From the NCBI GenBank assembly GCA_965656525.1, contig CBFHKY010000014.1, positions 25,123-89,122 of the forward strand: a DNA stretch of 64,000 nt. The letters are read 5' to 3'. Positions 33,136 to 42,790 of this stretch are shown piece by piece. The translations under genes were made by a program, and so were the position numbers. The notes under the pieces are model-generated. The model was not told where the DNA came from and ran no database searches. It saw only the letters and a list, made by a program, of their open reading frames with translations. The DNA comes from Pseudomaricurvus sp965656525. Its GTDB lineage: Bacteria; Pseudomonadota; Gammaproteobacteria; Pseudomonadales; Cellvibrionaceae. The stretch's first letter is position 1. Each line of letters begins with the position of its first letter.

Positions 33136-33561
33136 ATGGCCGTTGAACGCACACTGTCCATCATTAAACCGGATGCTGTAGGAAAAAATGTAATTGGTGA
33201 AATCGTTGCTCGCTTTGAAAAAGCCGGTTTAACGGTTGTAGGCATGAAAATGCTACAACTGGATGACGAAAAAGCAGGCGGCTTCTACGCTGAGCATAAA
33301 GAACGTCCATTCTTTAAAGATTTGGTGGGCTTTATGACTTCTGGGCCTGTGGTTGTTCAGGTATTAGAAGGCGAAAGCGCTATTGCGACTAACCGTGATC
33401 TGATGGGTGCAACCAACCCTAAAGAAGCAGCTGCAGGTACGATTCGTGCCGATTTTGCTGAAACGATCGATGCCAATGCCGTACATGGCTCTGATTCAGC
33501 GGCTTCAGCAGCTCGTGAAATCGAGTACTTTTTCGGTGCAAACGAAGTTTGCCCACGCTGA
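33136..33561 (+). CDS. ndk: Nucleoside diphosphate kinase
   Basis: Balances nucleoside triphosphate pools by transferring the gamma phosphate through a phospho-histidine. The 141-residue product starts MAVERTLSIIKPDAVGKN and contains the active-site histidine in NAVHGSDSAASAAREI near residue 117, with the FMTSGPVVVQVLEG segment. The ATG at 33136 follows TTGGAGA; an ATG four codons earlier is unlikely. It heads the run of genes to der, as in pseudomonads and relatives. Confidence 0.97.
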   Translation: MAVERTLSIIKPDAVGKNVIGEIVARFEKAGLTVVGMKMLQLDDEKAGGFYAEHKERPFFKDLVGFMTSGPVVVQVLEGESAIATNRDLMGATNPKEAAAGTIRADFAETIDANAVHGSDSAASAAREIEYFFGANEVCPR

Positions 33562-33602
33562 TTCGTCGTTAATCCCATTTGGTGATCACAGGTATAACTT
33601 CC

Positions 33603-34790
33603 ATGACAGAGCCACTCGACACGCTGCAAGACACAAATTCAGTTGATGAGCAGCTAGAAAAAGTTAACCTACTTGGTTTGTCTCAAGCCAAGATGGAAGC
33701 CTTTTTCGAGACCATTGGCGAAAAGAAGTTTCGTGCCACGCAGGTGCTCAAGTGGATTCACCAAATGGGTGTCGATGACTTCGACCAGATGAGTAACATC
33801 AGTAAGGCGTTACGCGAAAAGCTGAAACGCCTTGCCGAGGTTCGTCCGCCAGAAGTTATCAAACAACTGGATTCTGCCGATGGCACTCGGAAACTGCTCA
33901 TAAGAGTAGAAGGCGGGAGCGCCGTAGAGGCTGTATTGATTCCAGACGGTGATCGAGGAACGCTCTGTGTGTCTTCACAGGTTGGCTGTTCTCTCGATTG
34001 CAGTTTTTGTTCTACCGGTAAGCAAGGGTTTAATCGGGATTTAACCGCCGCAGAGATTATTGGCCAAGTCTGGTTAACCGCAAAATCTTATGGGCAATTT
34101 GGCGAAAACCGCCCCCGTGTTATTACCAATGTGGTAATGATGGGTATGGGTGAGCCATTGCTGAATTTTGATAATGTTGTCGATTCCATGAATTTGATGA
34201 TGCACGACAACTGTTACGGCCTCTCTAAGAGGCGGGTCACGCTCAGTACATCGGGTGTTGTGCCTCAACTGGATCGCCTAGGTGAGTATACTGACGTGTG
34301 CTTGGCCATTTCGTTACACGCTCCAAATGATGAATTGCGCAATCAATTGGTGCCGATCAACAAAAAATACCCTATTGCTGTACTGCTTGAGTCGGCTCAG
34401 CGATATATGAATGGTCTGTCAGACAATCGTCGAAAAATGACCATCGAGTATACGCTGATCAATCAAGTCAATGATCGGCCAAATCATGCTCATGAGCTGG
34501 CTCGTTTGCTGCGCGACATTCCAGTTAAGATTAATCTAATACCATTTAACCCCTTTGATCAGTCCGATTATCGCCGCGTGAGCAATAATGCGTTAAGAAC
34601 CTTTCAAGATATTCTGATCAAAGCCGGTTACACCACTACTGTTCGTACTACCCGCGGTGATGATATCGATGCTGCCTGCGGTCAGCTGGCAGGTGCCGTA
34701 AATGACCTGACTCGGCGTAGCGAGCGGCACAAAAATGCACGTGCAGCGTTAGCCGCGGAGCAAGTTGTAAGGGTTATCTCGCCCAATTAA
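33603..34790 (+). CDS. rlmN: 23S rRNA/tRNA adenine-C2 methyltransferase RlmN
   Basis: Radical-SAM enzyme that methylates C2 of A2503 in 23S rRNA and A37 in some tRNAs. The 395-residue product carries the 4Fe-4S motif CSLDCSFCSTG (Cys129, Cys133, Cys136), VVMMGMGEPLLN, TLSTSGVVPQLD, SLHAPNDELRNQLVPINKKYP and the C-terminal RTTRGDDIDAACGQL with the second catalytic cysteine. The ATG at 33603 is preferred to a TTG at 33579. It depends on Fe-S supply from the neighbouring suf operon. Confidence 0.96.
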   Translation: MTEPLDTLQDTNSVDEQLEKVNLLGLSQAKMEAFFETIGEKKFRATQVLKWIHQMGVDDFDQMSNISKALREKLKRLAEVRPPEVIKQLDSADGTRKLLIRVEGGSAVEAVLIPDGDRGTLCVSSQVGCSLDCSFCSTGKQGFNRDLTAAEIIGQVWLTAKSYGQFGENRPRVITNVVMMGMGEPLLNFDNVVDSMNLMMHDNCYGLSKRRVTLSTSGVVPQLDRLGEYTDVCLAISLHAPNDELRNQLVPINKKYPIAVLLESAQRYMNGLSDNRRKMTIEYTLINQVNDRPNHAHELARLLRDIPVKINLIPFNPFDQSDYRRVSNNALRTFQDILIKAGYTTTVRTTRGDDIDAACGQLAGAVNDLTRRSERHKNARAALAAEQVVRVISPN

Positions 34791-34894
34791 ACGGTTTCGC
34801 TGGCGAGAGCTGTTCTGTGTGCGGCACCGGCTCTTTAAAAGCGTGACAGTCGGTAGTTTTTTAGCAGTACTAACGACCGAGAGAGGTTGAAGCT

Positions 34895-35695
34895 TTGCAA
34901 CAGATAAAAAATATGAACACATACTCTGTAATTCACACGCTGAAGCTGACCTCATTGCTGTTAGCCTTGTTTTTGTCGGCTTGTGTGACCACAACAAACA
35001 GTACTCAACCTCAGCTCGACGCTGATAAAGCAGAAGCCTCTCATGTAGCAGCTGGTCTTGCTTATTTGCGTAACGGGGACAAAGAACCTGCTGAAAGGCA
35101 TTTTCTCAAGGCGCTGGAATACAATAAAAATTCAGCCGGAGCCAACAATGGTTTAGCCATCGTTTATCAAATGGAAGAACAGTGGGAACTGGCAGAAAAT
35201 CATTTCAAAAAAGCACTGTCATCTGACGCTGATTTTTCACAGGCGCGCAACAATTATGGGTCGTTCTTGTATGCACGAGAACGGTATCAAGATGCAAAAG
35301 AGCAGCTGTTAATCGTTAGTCGCGATACTCAATACGAAAAGCGCCATGCAGTTTTGCTGAATTTAGGCTTGGTGTATTTAAAACTGGGTGAAGTAGACAA
35401 AGCAAAAACGGTATTGCGTCAAGCCGTGAATATTTATTATCGTCTTCCAGCTGCGCACCTTGAACTAGCGAATATATATTATGCTGAGAGGGATTTCCCC
35501 AAAGCAAAGCAGTATTACGATCAGTTTGTTAAGATGTCTCGACAAACACCTCGCAGTCTTTGGTTGGGCATTCGGATCGCGCGCGCGTTTGGCAATTACG
35601 ATAAGTTATCGAGCTATGAGATGGCATTGAAAAACCTGTACCCCTATTCTCAAGAGTACTTGGAATACAAAGAGTCCATAGAAAGGAATAAGTAA
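34895..35695 (+). CDS. pilW: Type IV pilus biogenesis/stability lipoprotein PilW (PilF)
   Basis: Outer-membrane TPR lipoprotein that helps the secretin PilQ reach and assemble in the outer membrane. The 266-residue product has a signal ending in lipobox LSAC and six TPR-like repeats from about residue 50 to 240 (GLAYLRNGDKEPAERHFLKA, GLAIVYQMEEQWELAENHFK, NYGSFLYARERYQDAKEQLL and others). The TTG at 34895 has GAGAGAGG about eight bases upstream; an ATG at 34913 lacks one. It lies 5 bp before the rodZ-like gene, the usual order. Confidence 0.9.
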   Translation: MQQIKNMNTYSVIHTLKLTSLLLALFLSACVTTTNSTQPQLDADKAEASHVAAGLAYLRNGDKEPAERHFLKALEYNKNSAGANNGLAIVYQMEEQWELAENHFKKALSSDADFSQARNNYGSFLYARERYQDAKEQLLIVSRDTQYEKRHAVLLNLGLVYLKLGEVDKAKTVLRQAVNIYYRLPAAHLELANIYYAERDFPKAKQYYDQFVKMSRQTPRSLWLGIRIARAFGNYDKLSSYEMALKNLYPYSQEYLEYKESIERNK

Positions 35696-35699
35696 TAGC

Positions 35700-36782
35700 A
35701 TGAGTGACACAGAAGGCGGTTCAAGTTCACGAACACCTGGGCAGTTATTGGTGCAGGCAAGAGACGCACAAGGCTTATCGGTGAAATACGTGGCCGATCA
35801 ATTACGCTTAACACCGGCTTATGTCACGGCTTTAGAAGCGGGTGAGTACACAGCCTTACCTGCAGAACCATTTATTTTAGGCTATCTCAGAGCCTATGCA
35901 AAATTGCTTGGAATTGAGCCAGAACTGTTAATTCGTGTTTATCACCAGAGTCGCTATGGCGAACAGCCGCCAGAACCGGCTCCTCGAGTTAATGTAAAAG
36001 AAACGTCCGAAAAGCTCAAAAAAGCCGTAAAGTTACCAGAAACTGCCAAAGGGGCAGGCGGTCAAACTGCGCAACCCAAGAAGAGTTATTTTTATTTGAT
36101 ATCTGTAATTGTACTGTTGGGGGCATGGGTCTTATTTGCGACACTGCTAGCGCCTACCGAAAACAATTCTTTCCCAATGAACAATTTAATCGATCCGGTA
36201 TTAAAGCCGTCTGTGATAATAGATGGTACTGAGGTGGATAGTACTGAGATAGACAGTACTCATAAAGACAGTACCGAAGGTCGCGTTGGTCAAACGGGAA
36301 AAAATCATAACACTCTCACTGGCGACAAGACGAACCCAGCTCAAGACAACGCGTCTAAGTCGCCATCGGGTGAAGAAGCTTCCGGCTCCTCAGAAGCTGT
36401 TTCCGCTATCAATGCAAGCCTGTCGGCCCAAACGACCACAAACGTCGACACTGAAAAAAATACGGCTGCAGATAGGGCGGTCGCAGACAAAAGTTTTGGT
36501 CTTCCATCTGCACCACAACCAGCACTTTCAGAAACGCTGGACGAGCTTGTCATTCGCTTTTCTGGGGAATGCTGGCTGGAAGTGACGGATGCGAACGGCG
36601 ATGTGCTTGTGACGGATCTTTTTCAGTCGGGTGACTCGACCAGTTTGAAAGGAGTCAGCCCTTTTTCTGTCATGTTTGGCAATGTTCGTGCGACGGACGT
36701 TTTTCTTAATGGTGAACCGGTAACAATTAACGCATCAGGCGGCCGCAATACGCTGCGTACGAAAATTTCGGCAGCGCAGTAA
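35700..36782 (+). CDS. rodZ: Cytoskeleton protein RodZ
   Basis: Inner-membrane protein that links MreB to the elongation machinery. The 360-residue product has a Cro-like HTH (about 12-75, GQLLVQARDAQGLSVKYVAD and FILGYLRAYAKLLGIEPELL), one membrane helix (about 128-147), and a long Thr/Ser/Asp-rich periplasmic linker (about 160-275) with a repeated TEVDSTEIDSTHKDSTE pattern. A C-terminal DUF4115 beta domain (about 280-355) includes FSGECWLEVTDANGDVL. It is followed by ispG after 19 bp. Confidence 0.9.
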   Translation: MSDTEGGSSSRTPGQLLVQARDAQGLSVKYVADQLRLTPAYVTALEAGEYTALPAEPFILGYLRAYAKLLGIEPELLIRVYHQSRYGEQPPEPAPRVNVKETSEKLKKAVKLPETAKGAGGQTAQPKKSYFYLISVIVLLGAWVLFATLLAPTENNSFPMNNLIDPVLKPSVIIDGTEVDSTEIDSTHKDSTEGRVGQTGKNHNTLTGDKTNPAQDNASKSPSGEEASGSSEAVSAINASLSAQTTTNVDTEKNTAADRAVADKSFGLPSAPQPALSETLDELVIRFSGECWLEVTDANGDVLVTDLFQSGDSTSLKGVSPFSVMFGNVRATDVFLNGEPVTINASGGRNTLRTKISAAQ

Positions 36783-36801
36783 CAGAGGCAAGAAAACAAT
36801 T

Positions 36802-37914
36802 ATGCATTGTGAATCTCCTATAAAACGACGTGTGTCTCGAAAGATTATGGTCGGGAATGTGCCAGTGGGTGGCGATGCCCCTATTTCGGTGCAAAGCATG
36901 ACGAACACTGAAACAACAGATGTGGCTGCGACAGTGGCTCAGATCCAACGCTTAGAGCAAGCGGGTGCTGACATCGTTCGAGTGTCTGTTCCCTCTATGG
37001 AAGCGGCTGAAGCCTTTGGTGCCATTCGTAAGCAGGTCGATGTTCCTCTGGTTGCGGACATACACTTTGATTATCGCATTGCGTTACGAGTGGCGGATTT
37101 AGGTGTAGATTGTTTGCGGATTAACCCCGGTAACATTGGCCGCGAAAAACGCATTCGCGCGGTTATCGATAAGGCTCGAGACCTGGATATTCCTATCCGT
37201 ATAGGAGTGAATGCAGGATCGCTTGAAAAAGATTTGCAAAAGAAATATGGCGAGCCAACACCAGCGGCGTTGGTGGAATCTGCCATGCGGCATGTAAATA
37301 TTTTAGATCAGTGGGACTTTCAGAATTTTAAAGTGAGTGTAAAAGCATCAGATGTATTTATGGCGGTTGAAGCCTATCGCCAGTTGGCCACTCAGATCGA
37401 GCAGCCGCTGCATTTAGGCATTACCGAAGCCGGCGGCTTGCGCGCTGGTACTGTTAAATCTGCGGTGGGACTGGGTGCACTATTGCTCGATGGCATCGGT
37501 GATACCTTGCGTATTTCTTTAGCCGCTGATCCAGTAGAAGAAGTAAAAGTGGGCTGGGATTTACTCAAAAGTCTTAAGCTGCGTAGCAAGGGCATTAACT
37601 TTATTGCATGTCCCAGTTGTTCACGCCAAAATTTTGATGTGATTAAAACAATGAATGAACTGGAAACCCGTTTAGAAGATATCACAACGCCTTTAGATGT
37701 GGCGGTTATTGGTTGTGTCGTTAACGGCCCAGGCGAAGCCAAAGAAGCTGATATCGGTTTGGCTGGTGGTACGCCAAACAATTTAATTTATGTCGACGGT
37801 GAACCAAATCAAAAGCTGGGTAAAGGTAATTTGGTGGATGACCTTGAACGTTTGATTCGTGCAAAAGCTATCGCCAAAGCTGAACAGGAAAAAGATTTGA
37901 TTATTAAGGCCTAA
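36802..37914 (+). CDS. ispG: 4-hydroxy-3-methylbut-2-enyl diphosphate synthase (flavodoxin)
   Basis: Penultimate step of the MEP isoprenoid pathway; a 4Fe-4S enzyme. The 370-residue product has the TIM-barrel start VGGDAPISVQSMTNTETTD, LVADIHFDYRIAL, RINPGNIG, HLGITEAGG, and the cluster ligands in CPSCSRQNFDV and VIGCVVNGPGEAKEADIG. Length equals E. coli (372). ATG is 19 bp after rodZ. A weak hairpin with a TTATATTTTT tail follows the stop. Confidence 0.97.
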   Translation: MHCESPIKRRVSRKIMVGNVPVGGDAPISVQSMTNTETTDVAATVAQIQRLEQAGADIVRVSVPSMEAAEAFGAIRKQVDVPLVADIHFDYRIALRVADLGVDCLRINPGNIGREKRIRAVIDKARDLDIPIRIGVNAGSLEKDLQKKYGEPTPAALVESAMRHVNILDQWDFQNFKVSVKASDVFMAVEAYRQLATQIEQPLHLGITEAGGLRAGTVKSAVGLGALLLDGIGDTLRISLAADPVEEVKVGWDLLKSLKLRSKGINFIACPSCSRQNFDVIKTMNELETRLEDITTPLDVAVIGCVVNGPGEAKEADIGLAGGTPNNLIYVDGEPNQKLGKGNLVDDLERLIRAKAIAKAEQEKDLIIKA

Positions 37915-37989
37915 AGGCTTTTATATTTTTATGAATGAGGCTGGGTGCTTGCAAGAGTGCTTGGCCTTTATCTGTTTAAGGAATGTGTT

Positions 37990-39255
37990 TTGAAAAAACT
38001 GCAAGCCATTCGTGGCATGAACGATTTGCTTCCTAGTGAATCGAGTATTTGGCAGTATCTGGAAGCAACCGTTGCTAAAGTGGTGACGAGTTACGGCTAT
38101 CAAGAGATTCGTTTTCCTATCTTGGAAACGACGGATCTCTTTAAACGCTCGATTGGTGAAGTGACCGATATTGTCGAAAAAGAAATGTACACTTTCGATG
38201 ATCGCAATGGCGACAGTTTAACGATGCGCCCTGAAGGGACAGCCAGTTGTGTCCGCGCGTGTGAGCAACATGGCTTACTTTATAACCAGACACAGCGCTT
38301 ATGGTATCACGGGCCTATGTTTCGTTATGAGCGACCACAAAAGGGGCGTCTACGTCAGTTTCATCAAATAGGTATCGAAACTTTCGGTATGACTGGCCCC
38401 GATATCGATGCCGAGCTGTTGCTAATGACAGCTCGTTTGTGGGATCAGCTTGGTATTCGTGACGCCGTGACTTTGCAGTTAAATACGTTGGGCAGCAATG
38501 AGGCAAGAGCTCAATACCGCGAAGCATTGGTTGATTATTTGTCTGCTCGTAAAGAGCAGCTTGACGAAGACAGCTTGCGTCGTTTGGACAGTAATCCGCT
38601 AAGAATTTTAGACAGTAAAGACCCCAATACACAGGCGCTTTTGAATGATGCCCCCGCGCTGCAAGATTTTCTAGATGAAGAATCCAAAGTGCATTTTTCT
38701 GGCCTAACCGCTCTGTTAGATGCTGCTGGTATTGCTTATGAGGTCAATCCGCGTTTGGTTCGAGGCCTTGATTATTACAGCAAAACGGTTTTTGAGTGGG
38801 TGACTACGCACTTAGGAGCTCAAGGTACGGTTTGTGCCGGTGGCCGTTATGATGGCTTGGTTGAGCAGTTGGGTGGCAAACCAACCCCAGCGGTTGGCTT
38901 TGCTATGGGCATCGAGCGTTTAGTACTGTTGCTACAGGAGCTGAACGCTTTACCTCCAGAGGCAGACAAGAGCATCGATGTCTATGTTGTTGCGATGGGC
39001 GATGTACAAGCCCAAGCTTTTGCCTTGGCGGAACGTGTTCGTTCCAGTATACCGGGCATTCGTGTTATGAATCACTGCGGTGGCGGTAATTTCAAAAAGC
39101 AGATGAAAAAAGCTGATGCCAGTGGTGCCAGTACAGCCATCATTTTAGGCGAAAGTGAGGTGGCAAACGGGCAGGCAACGTTAAAGTATTTACGCGATGA
39201 TCGAGCTCAGCAAACATTAACAGTTGAACAACTGTTGGATGCATTGCAAGATTGA
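37990..39255 (+). CDS. hisS: Histidyl-tRNA synthetase
   Basis: Class II synthetase that charges tRNA-His. The 421-residue product (E. coli 424) has motif 1 around LQAIRGMNDLLPSESSIWQY, motif 2 GPMFRYERPQKGRLRQFHQIG, the histidine-specific LVRGLDYYSKTVFEW and motif 3 AVGFAMGIERLVLLL, then the anticodon-binding domain. The start is a TTG at 37990 with AAGGAA six bases upstream, matching the family N-terminus. A GTG at 37945 would add 15 residues without support. Confidence 0.95.
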   Translation: MKKLQAIRGMNDLLPSESSIWQYLEATVAKVVTSYGYQEIRFPILETTDLFKRSIGEVTDIVEKEMYTFDDRNGDSLTMRPEGTASCVRACEQHGLLYNQTQRLWYHGPMFRYERPQKGRLRQFHQIGIETFGMTGPDIDAELLLMTARLWDQLGIRDAVTLQLNTLGSNEARAQYREALVDYLSARKEQLDEDSLRRLDSNPLRILDSKDPNTQALLNDAPALQDFLDEESKVHFSGLTALLDAAGIAYEVNPRLVRGLDYYSKTVFEWVTTHLGAQGTVCAGGRYDGLVEQLGGKPTPAVGFAMGIERLVLLLQELNALPPEADKSIDVYVVAMGDVQAQAFALAERVRSSIPGIRVMNHCGGGNFKKQMKKADASGASTAIILGESEVANGQATLKYLRDDRAQQTLTVEQLLDALQD

Positions 39256-39341
39256 CGCCTTTTTCAGGAACTCCGGCTCACTTATGAGTATCTGAGTTCA
39301 ACGATTTATACAGTGATTATTAGTAAAAAGCGGGAGTTTCA

Positions 39342-40040
39342 GTGGCAGAGCATCTTACCGAAGAAGAACAATTAGAAACCCTTAAGCGTTGGTGGGCCGA
39401 AAATGGCAAATCGATGGTTGTGGGTGTGGTATTGGCCGTAGCAGCTTATTTGGGTTGGGGAGCCTGGCAAGATAAGCAGCAGGCTGACGCAGAAATGGCA
39501 TCAGAACACTACCAGTTATTATTACAGGCCGTGTCTGTTCAGCCGGGTGTAAGTCTATCGGCGGACAACAAGGCTACAGCTCGTCATTTGATTGGAGAGC
39601 TGAAGGGTGGTTACGAGAACAGCATGTACGCGAGCCTCGCGGCATTATTTGAGTCGAAACTCGCGATAGCTGATGGTGATCTGGTTGCAGCCCAAGAAGA
39701 GCTCAAGTGGGTTATTGATAAAAATGTGCAGGAGGCCCTGACGATGCTGACGAAAATGCGTCTGGCCCGATTGCAGATTACCGAGGGGAAATTGTCTGAA
39801 GCTCTGCAAACAGTGGCCGATACCGACAATCAAGCCTTTAAATCAGCGTTTGCAGAAGTTCGTGGCGATGCACACTTGGCTTCAGGTGATGTGGATAAAG
39901 CCAAAACGGCTTATCAGCTGGCTATTAATACCTTGCTGGCCGACTTACAGCCGCGTCAAGCTTTGCTGGAAATGAAGCTTCAGGATTTAAATATGGCTTC
40001 ATCAAGCGACGCAAAAGCTTCAGGAGAACCAGAAGCATGA
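39342..40040 (+). CDS. yfgM: YfgM family tetratricopeptide protein
   Basis: Inner-membrane ancillary SecYEG translocon subunit that interacts with periplasmic chaperones (known from E. coli). The 232-residue product starts EHLTEEEQLETLKRWWAENG, has one membrane helix (about 24-42) and a periplasmic TPR-like part with ALAKFESKLAIADGD-type helices. The start is a GTG at 39342 after GGGAG. It overlaps bamB by 4 bp, the order seen in E. coli. Confidence 0.92.
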   Translation: MAEHLTEEEQLETLKRWWAENGKSMVVGVVLAVAAYLGWGAWQDKQQADAEMASEHYQLLLQAVSVQPGVSLSADNKATARHLIGELKGGYENSMYASLAALFESKLAIADGDLVAAQEELKWVIDKNVQEALTMLTKMRLARLQITEGKLSEALQTVADTDNQAFKSAFAEVRGDAHLASGDVDKAKTAYQLAINTLLADLQPRQALLEMKLQDLNMASSSDAKASGEPEA

Positions 40041-41185
40041 AGCGCCTTTTTAGTGTAATACCAAGCACGTTGCTGTTAGTGGCAGCACTGACAGCGTGTT
40101 CTTCAAATGAGGATAAGGAGCTTTTACCTGCCGATTTAGTGGATATTGATTCTGCTAAAAAAGTAAAAGTATTGTGGTCGACAGACATTGGTGCGGGCGC
40201 GGGTGAAACTTATACGCGCTTACCTATGGCTTACCTAGATAACGCTCTGATAGCGGTAGACAGTGACGGTCTGGTCGAGGCGCGTCATGTCCAAACGGGT
40301 AAGTATTTGTGGGATCAAGAATTGGAGCAACCGGTCGCCAGCGGTGTAGGGGCGTCGGGTGAACAAGTTTTTGTAGGTACCTTGAAGGGCCAAGTAATAG
40401 CCATGAGTGCTAGCACTGGTGAGGTTCAATGGCGCAGTTCTGTGAGCAGCGAAGTATTGGCGCAGCCGCAGAGTAACGGCTCCGAAGTCGTCATACAGAC
40501 AGTGGATGGCCGCGTAGTGGCGCTGAGTGCCGACGATGGTCGTCAGTTGTGGATGTATGACACAAATGTGCCGGCATTAACACTGCGTGGAACTTCGTCG
40601 CCGATCGTGTCCTTTACCACGGTATACGCGGGGTTTTCATCAGGCAAAATCATTGCTTTAAATGTTAAAGATGGCAGCTTGTTATGGCAGCAGCGCGTTG
40701 CCGTTCCCCAAGGGCGTTCGGAGCTTGAAAGGGTGATTGATATCAATGCCGCACCCTTGCTGATCGGAGATGTGTTGTATTCTGGCAGTTATCAAGGTCG
40801 CTTAGTGGCCTTAAATCGCGGCACTGGCCGTGGTATTTGGTCGCAAAACGAATCCACTTTCAATGACCTATCAAGCGCTGATGGCATGATCTTTATTGCG
40901 ACGGCACAAGACGCGGTTAAAGCTTACGACGCTGTTACAGGCCAGTTGCAGTGGGAAAACGACCAGCTTGTTCGCCGTCAGATTGGTGCACCGCAAGTCT
41001 TTGGTGCGTACGTGGCCGTATCCGACTCGGAAGGCTACGTTCATATTATGAATCAAGCTGATGGTAAGTTCGTGGCTCGCCGTAAAGTGGACGGGGATGG
41101 TATACGCAGCCCTCTGCTTGGCAGGGATGAAACCTTGTATGTTTATGGCAATAGTGGTGAATTAGAAGCTTTGAGCATCCGTTAA
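40037..41185 (+). CDS. bamB: Outer-membrane assembly lipoprotein BamB
   Basis: Eight-bladed propeller lipoprotein of the BAM complex that inserts beta-barrels in the outer membrane. The 382-residue product has lipobox LTAC (Cys21), then repeated PQQ-type blades such as GLVEARHVQTGKYLWDQEL, GQVIAMSASTGEVQWRSSV, GRVVALSADDGRQLWMYDT and GRLVALNRGTGRGIWSQ. A strong terminator lies 23 bp after the stop, separating it from der. Confidence 0.96.
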   Translation: MKRLFSVIPSTLLLVAALTACSSNEDKELLPADLVDIDSAKKVKVLWSTDIGAGAGETYTRLPMAYLDNALIAVDSDGLVEARHVQTGKYLWDQELEQPVASGVGASGEQVFVGTLKGQVIAMSASTGEVQWRSSVSSEVLAQPQSNGSEVVIQTVDGRVVALSADDGRQLWMYDTNVPALTLRGTSSPIVSFTTVYAGFSSGKIIALNVKDGSLLWQQRVAVPQGRSELERVIDINAAPLLIGDVLYSGSYQGRLVALNRGTGRGIWSQNESTFNDLSSADGMIFIATAQDAVKAYDAVTGQLQWENDQLVRRQIGAPQVFGAYVAVSDSEGYVHIMNQADGKFVARRKVDGDGIRSPLLGRDETLYVYGNSGELEALSIR

Positions 41186-41207
41186 GCACGACCTTGAGTT
41201 ATACTGT

Positions 41208-41248
41208 AAGGCCAGAGCAACAGAAGGTGCTCTGGCCTTTTGTTTTTT
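41208..41248 (+). terminator. Rho-independent terminator after bamB
   Basis: AAGGCCAGAGCA (41208-41219) pairs perfectly with TGCTCTGGCCTT (41228-41239) around an 8-nt loop and runs into TTGTTTTTT. The 12-bp GC-rich stem is one of the clearest in the window. der therefore probably has its own promoter within or just after it, or depends on read-through. Confidence 0.9.
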
Positions 41249-41291
41249 GGGCGCAAAAATACTGTCGTCCTATCCGCCGAGTGAGTTTTTG

Positions 41292-42704
41292 ATGATACCT
41301 GTTATTGCACTAGTGGGACGCCCGAATGTTGGTAAATCCACGTTGTTTAATCGCCTGACCCAATCGCGGGATGCTTTGGTGGCAGACTATGCCGGCCTAA
41401 CTCGCGACCGAAAGTATGGCGAGGCTCACTATTTAGACCGTAAGTTTATGCTGATTGATACGGGTGGTATCAGTGGTGACGAAGAAGGTATCGATGAAGC
41501 AATGGCCGAGCAATCACTGCAAGCCGTTGATGAAGCCGATGCGGTTTTATTTTTAGTGGATTGCCGCGATGGTCTCACGCCAGCAGACCAAATGATTGCT
41601 CGTCATCTGCGAGTAAATAACAAGACGACCTATTTGGTGGCGAATAAAGTGGATGGGCAAAGCTTTGATATGGCCATTGCCCCATTTTATGAGTTGGGAA
41701 TGGGCGACATATACCCCACGACGGCTTCACATGGCAAAGGGGTTCGCTCGTTGATGCAAGACGTTTTGTCCCAGTTTCCTGAATATGTAGAGGAAGACGA
41801 CGCCAACGATGATGAGCGTGGGATCAAAATGGCTATTGTGGGCCGTCCGAATGTGGGTAAGTCTACTTTGGTTAATCGTCTGCTGGGTGAAGATCGAGTC
41901 ATTGTGTTCGATATGCCCGGCACGACACGTGACAGCATTTATATCGATTATGAGCGTGATGGTAAGCCTTATACTATCATTGATACCGCCGGTGTGCGGC
42001 GCCGTAAAAATGTGAAGCTCACCGTCGAAAAGTTCTCAATTGTGAAAACTCTGCAGGCCATCGAAGATGCAAATGTGGTGGTATTGGTGATGGACTCCAG
42101 AGAGGGGATTGTCGATCAGGATTTGCACTTGATGGGGCAGGTTATTGAGAGTGGCCGCGCTTTAGTCGTGGCGTTAAATAAGTGGGACGGCTTAGAGTCT
42201 GAGCAAAAAGAGTACATTAAAACGGAACTGGATCGACGATTACGGTTTATTGATTTTGCCGATGTACATTTTATTTCGGCATTACACGGTACTGGTGTTG
42301 GTCATTTATACGAATCCATCGAAAAAGCTTTTTCTTCGGCCACTGATAAGCTGTCCACTCATAAGTTGACTCGAATTTTAGAAGACGCTGTAGCCGTACA
42401 CCAACCGCCTTTAGTAAATGGACGCAGAATCAAATTGCGTTACGCGCATTCAGGAGGGCATAACCCACCAATTATTGTGATTCACGGCAACCAAACGAAC
42501 CGTATTCCAGGCCACTATACTAAGTATCTGGAAAAAACGTTCCGTCGTGCTTTAGAGTTACATGGCACCCCTGTACGCATGGTGTATAAAACTGCAGATA
42601 ACCCATTCGAGGGACGAAAAAATAAATTAAGCGACCGACAGCTGCAAAAAAAGCAGCGCTTGGTACAGCACCATCAAAAAGCAAAGTCGAAAAAGAAAAC
42701 CTAG
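41292..42704 (+). CDS. der: Ribosome-assembly GTPase Der (EngA)
   Basis: Tandem-GTPase factor needed for 50S ribosomal subunit maturation. The 470-residue product (E. coli 490) has two G domains: first GRPNVGKST, DTGG, NKVD; second GRPNVGKSTLVNRLLGEDRV, DTAGVRRR, NKWD; followed by a KH-like domain and a basic tail (KKQRLVQHHQKAKSKKKT). The ATG at 41292 encodes MIPVIALVGRPNVGKS, as in E. coli MVPVVALVGRPNVG; an earlier in-frame start at 41247 overlaps the terminator. Confidence 0.97.
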   Translation: MIPVIALVGRPNVGKSTLFNRLTQSRDALVADYAGLTRDRKYGEAHYLDRKFMLIDTGGISGDEEGIDEAMAEQSLQAVDEADAVLFLVDCRDGLTPADQMIARHLRVNNKTTYLVANKVDGQSFDMAIAPFYELGMGDIYPTTASHGKGVRSLMQDVLSQFPEYVEEDDANDDERGIKMAIVGRPNVGKSTLVNRLLGEDRVIVFDMPGTTRDSIYIDYERDGKPYTIIDTAGVRRRKNVKLTVEKFSIVKTLQAIEDANVVVLVMDSREGIVDQDLHLMGQVIESGRALVVALNKWDGLESEQKEYIKTELDRRLRFIDFADVHFISALHGTGVGHLYESIEKAFSSATDKLSTHKLTRILEDAVAVHQPPLVNGRRIKLRYAHSGGHNPPIIVIHGNQTNRIPGHYTKYLEKTFRRALELHGTPVRMVYKTADNPFEGRKNKLSDRQLQKKQRLVQHHQKAKSKKKT

Positions 42705-42705
42705 C

Positions 42706-42730
42706 AAACGGCTGCATAAAGCAGTCGTTT
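42706..42730. repeat. Hairpin immediately after der (shares its stem with 44523-44549)
   Basis: AAACGGCTGC and GCAGTCGTTT pair over ten positions (one G-U) around ATAAA, starting two bases after the der stop. The left arm is identical to the arm of the hairpin after the porin gene at 44523. No T-run follows directly. Confidence 0.5.
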
Positions 42731-42749
42731 CTCTTGCTTAGCCAATCAG

Positions 42750-42790
42750 AGCGGTAAGCAATTTTGCAAGCGCTTTTTTATTTTTTGGCT
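42750..42790 (+). terminator. Probable terminator of der
   Basis: AGCG...GCAATTTTGC...CGCT folds into a two-part stem with a small internal loop and is followed by TTTTTTATTTTTT. The stem is weaker than others here, but the T-rich tail is convincing. Confidence 0.6.
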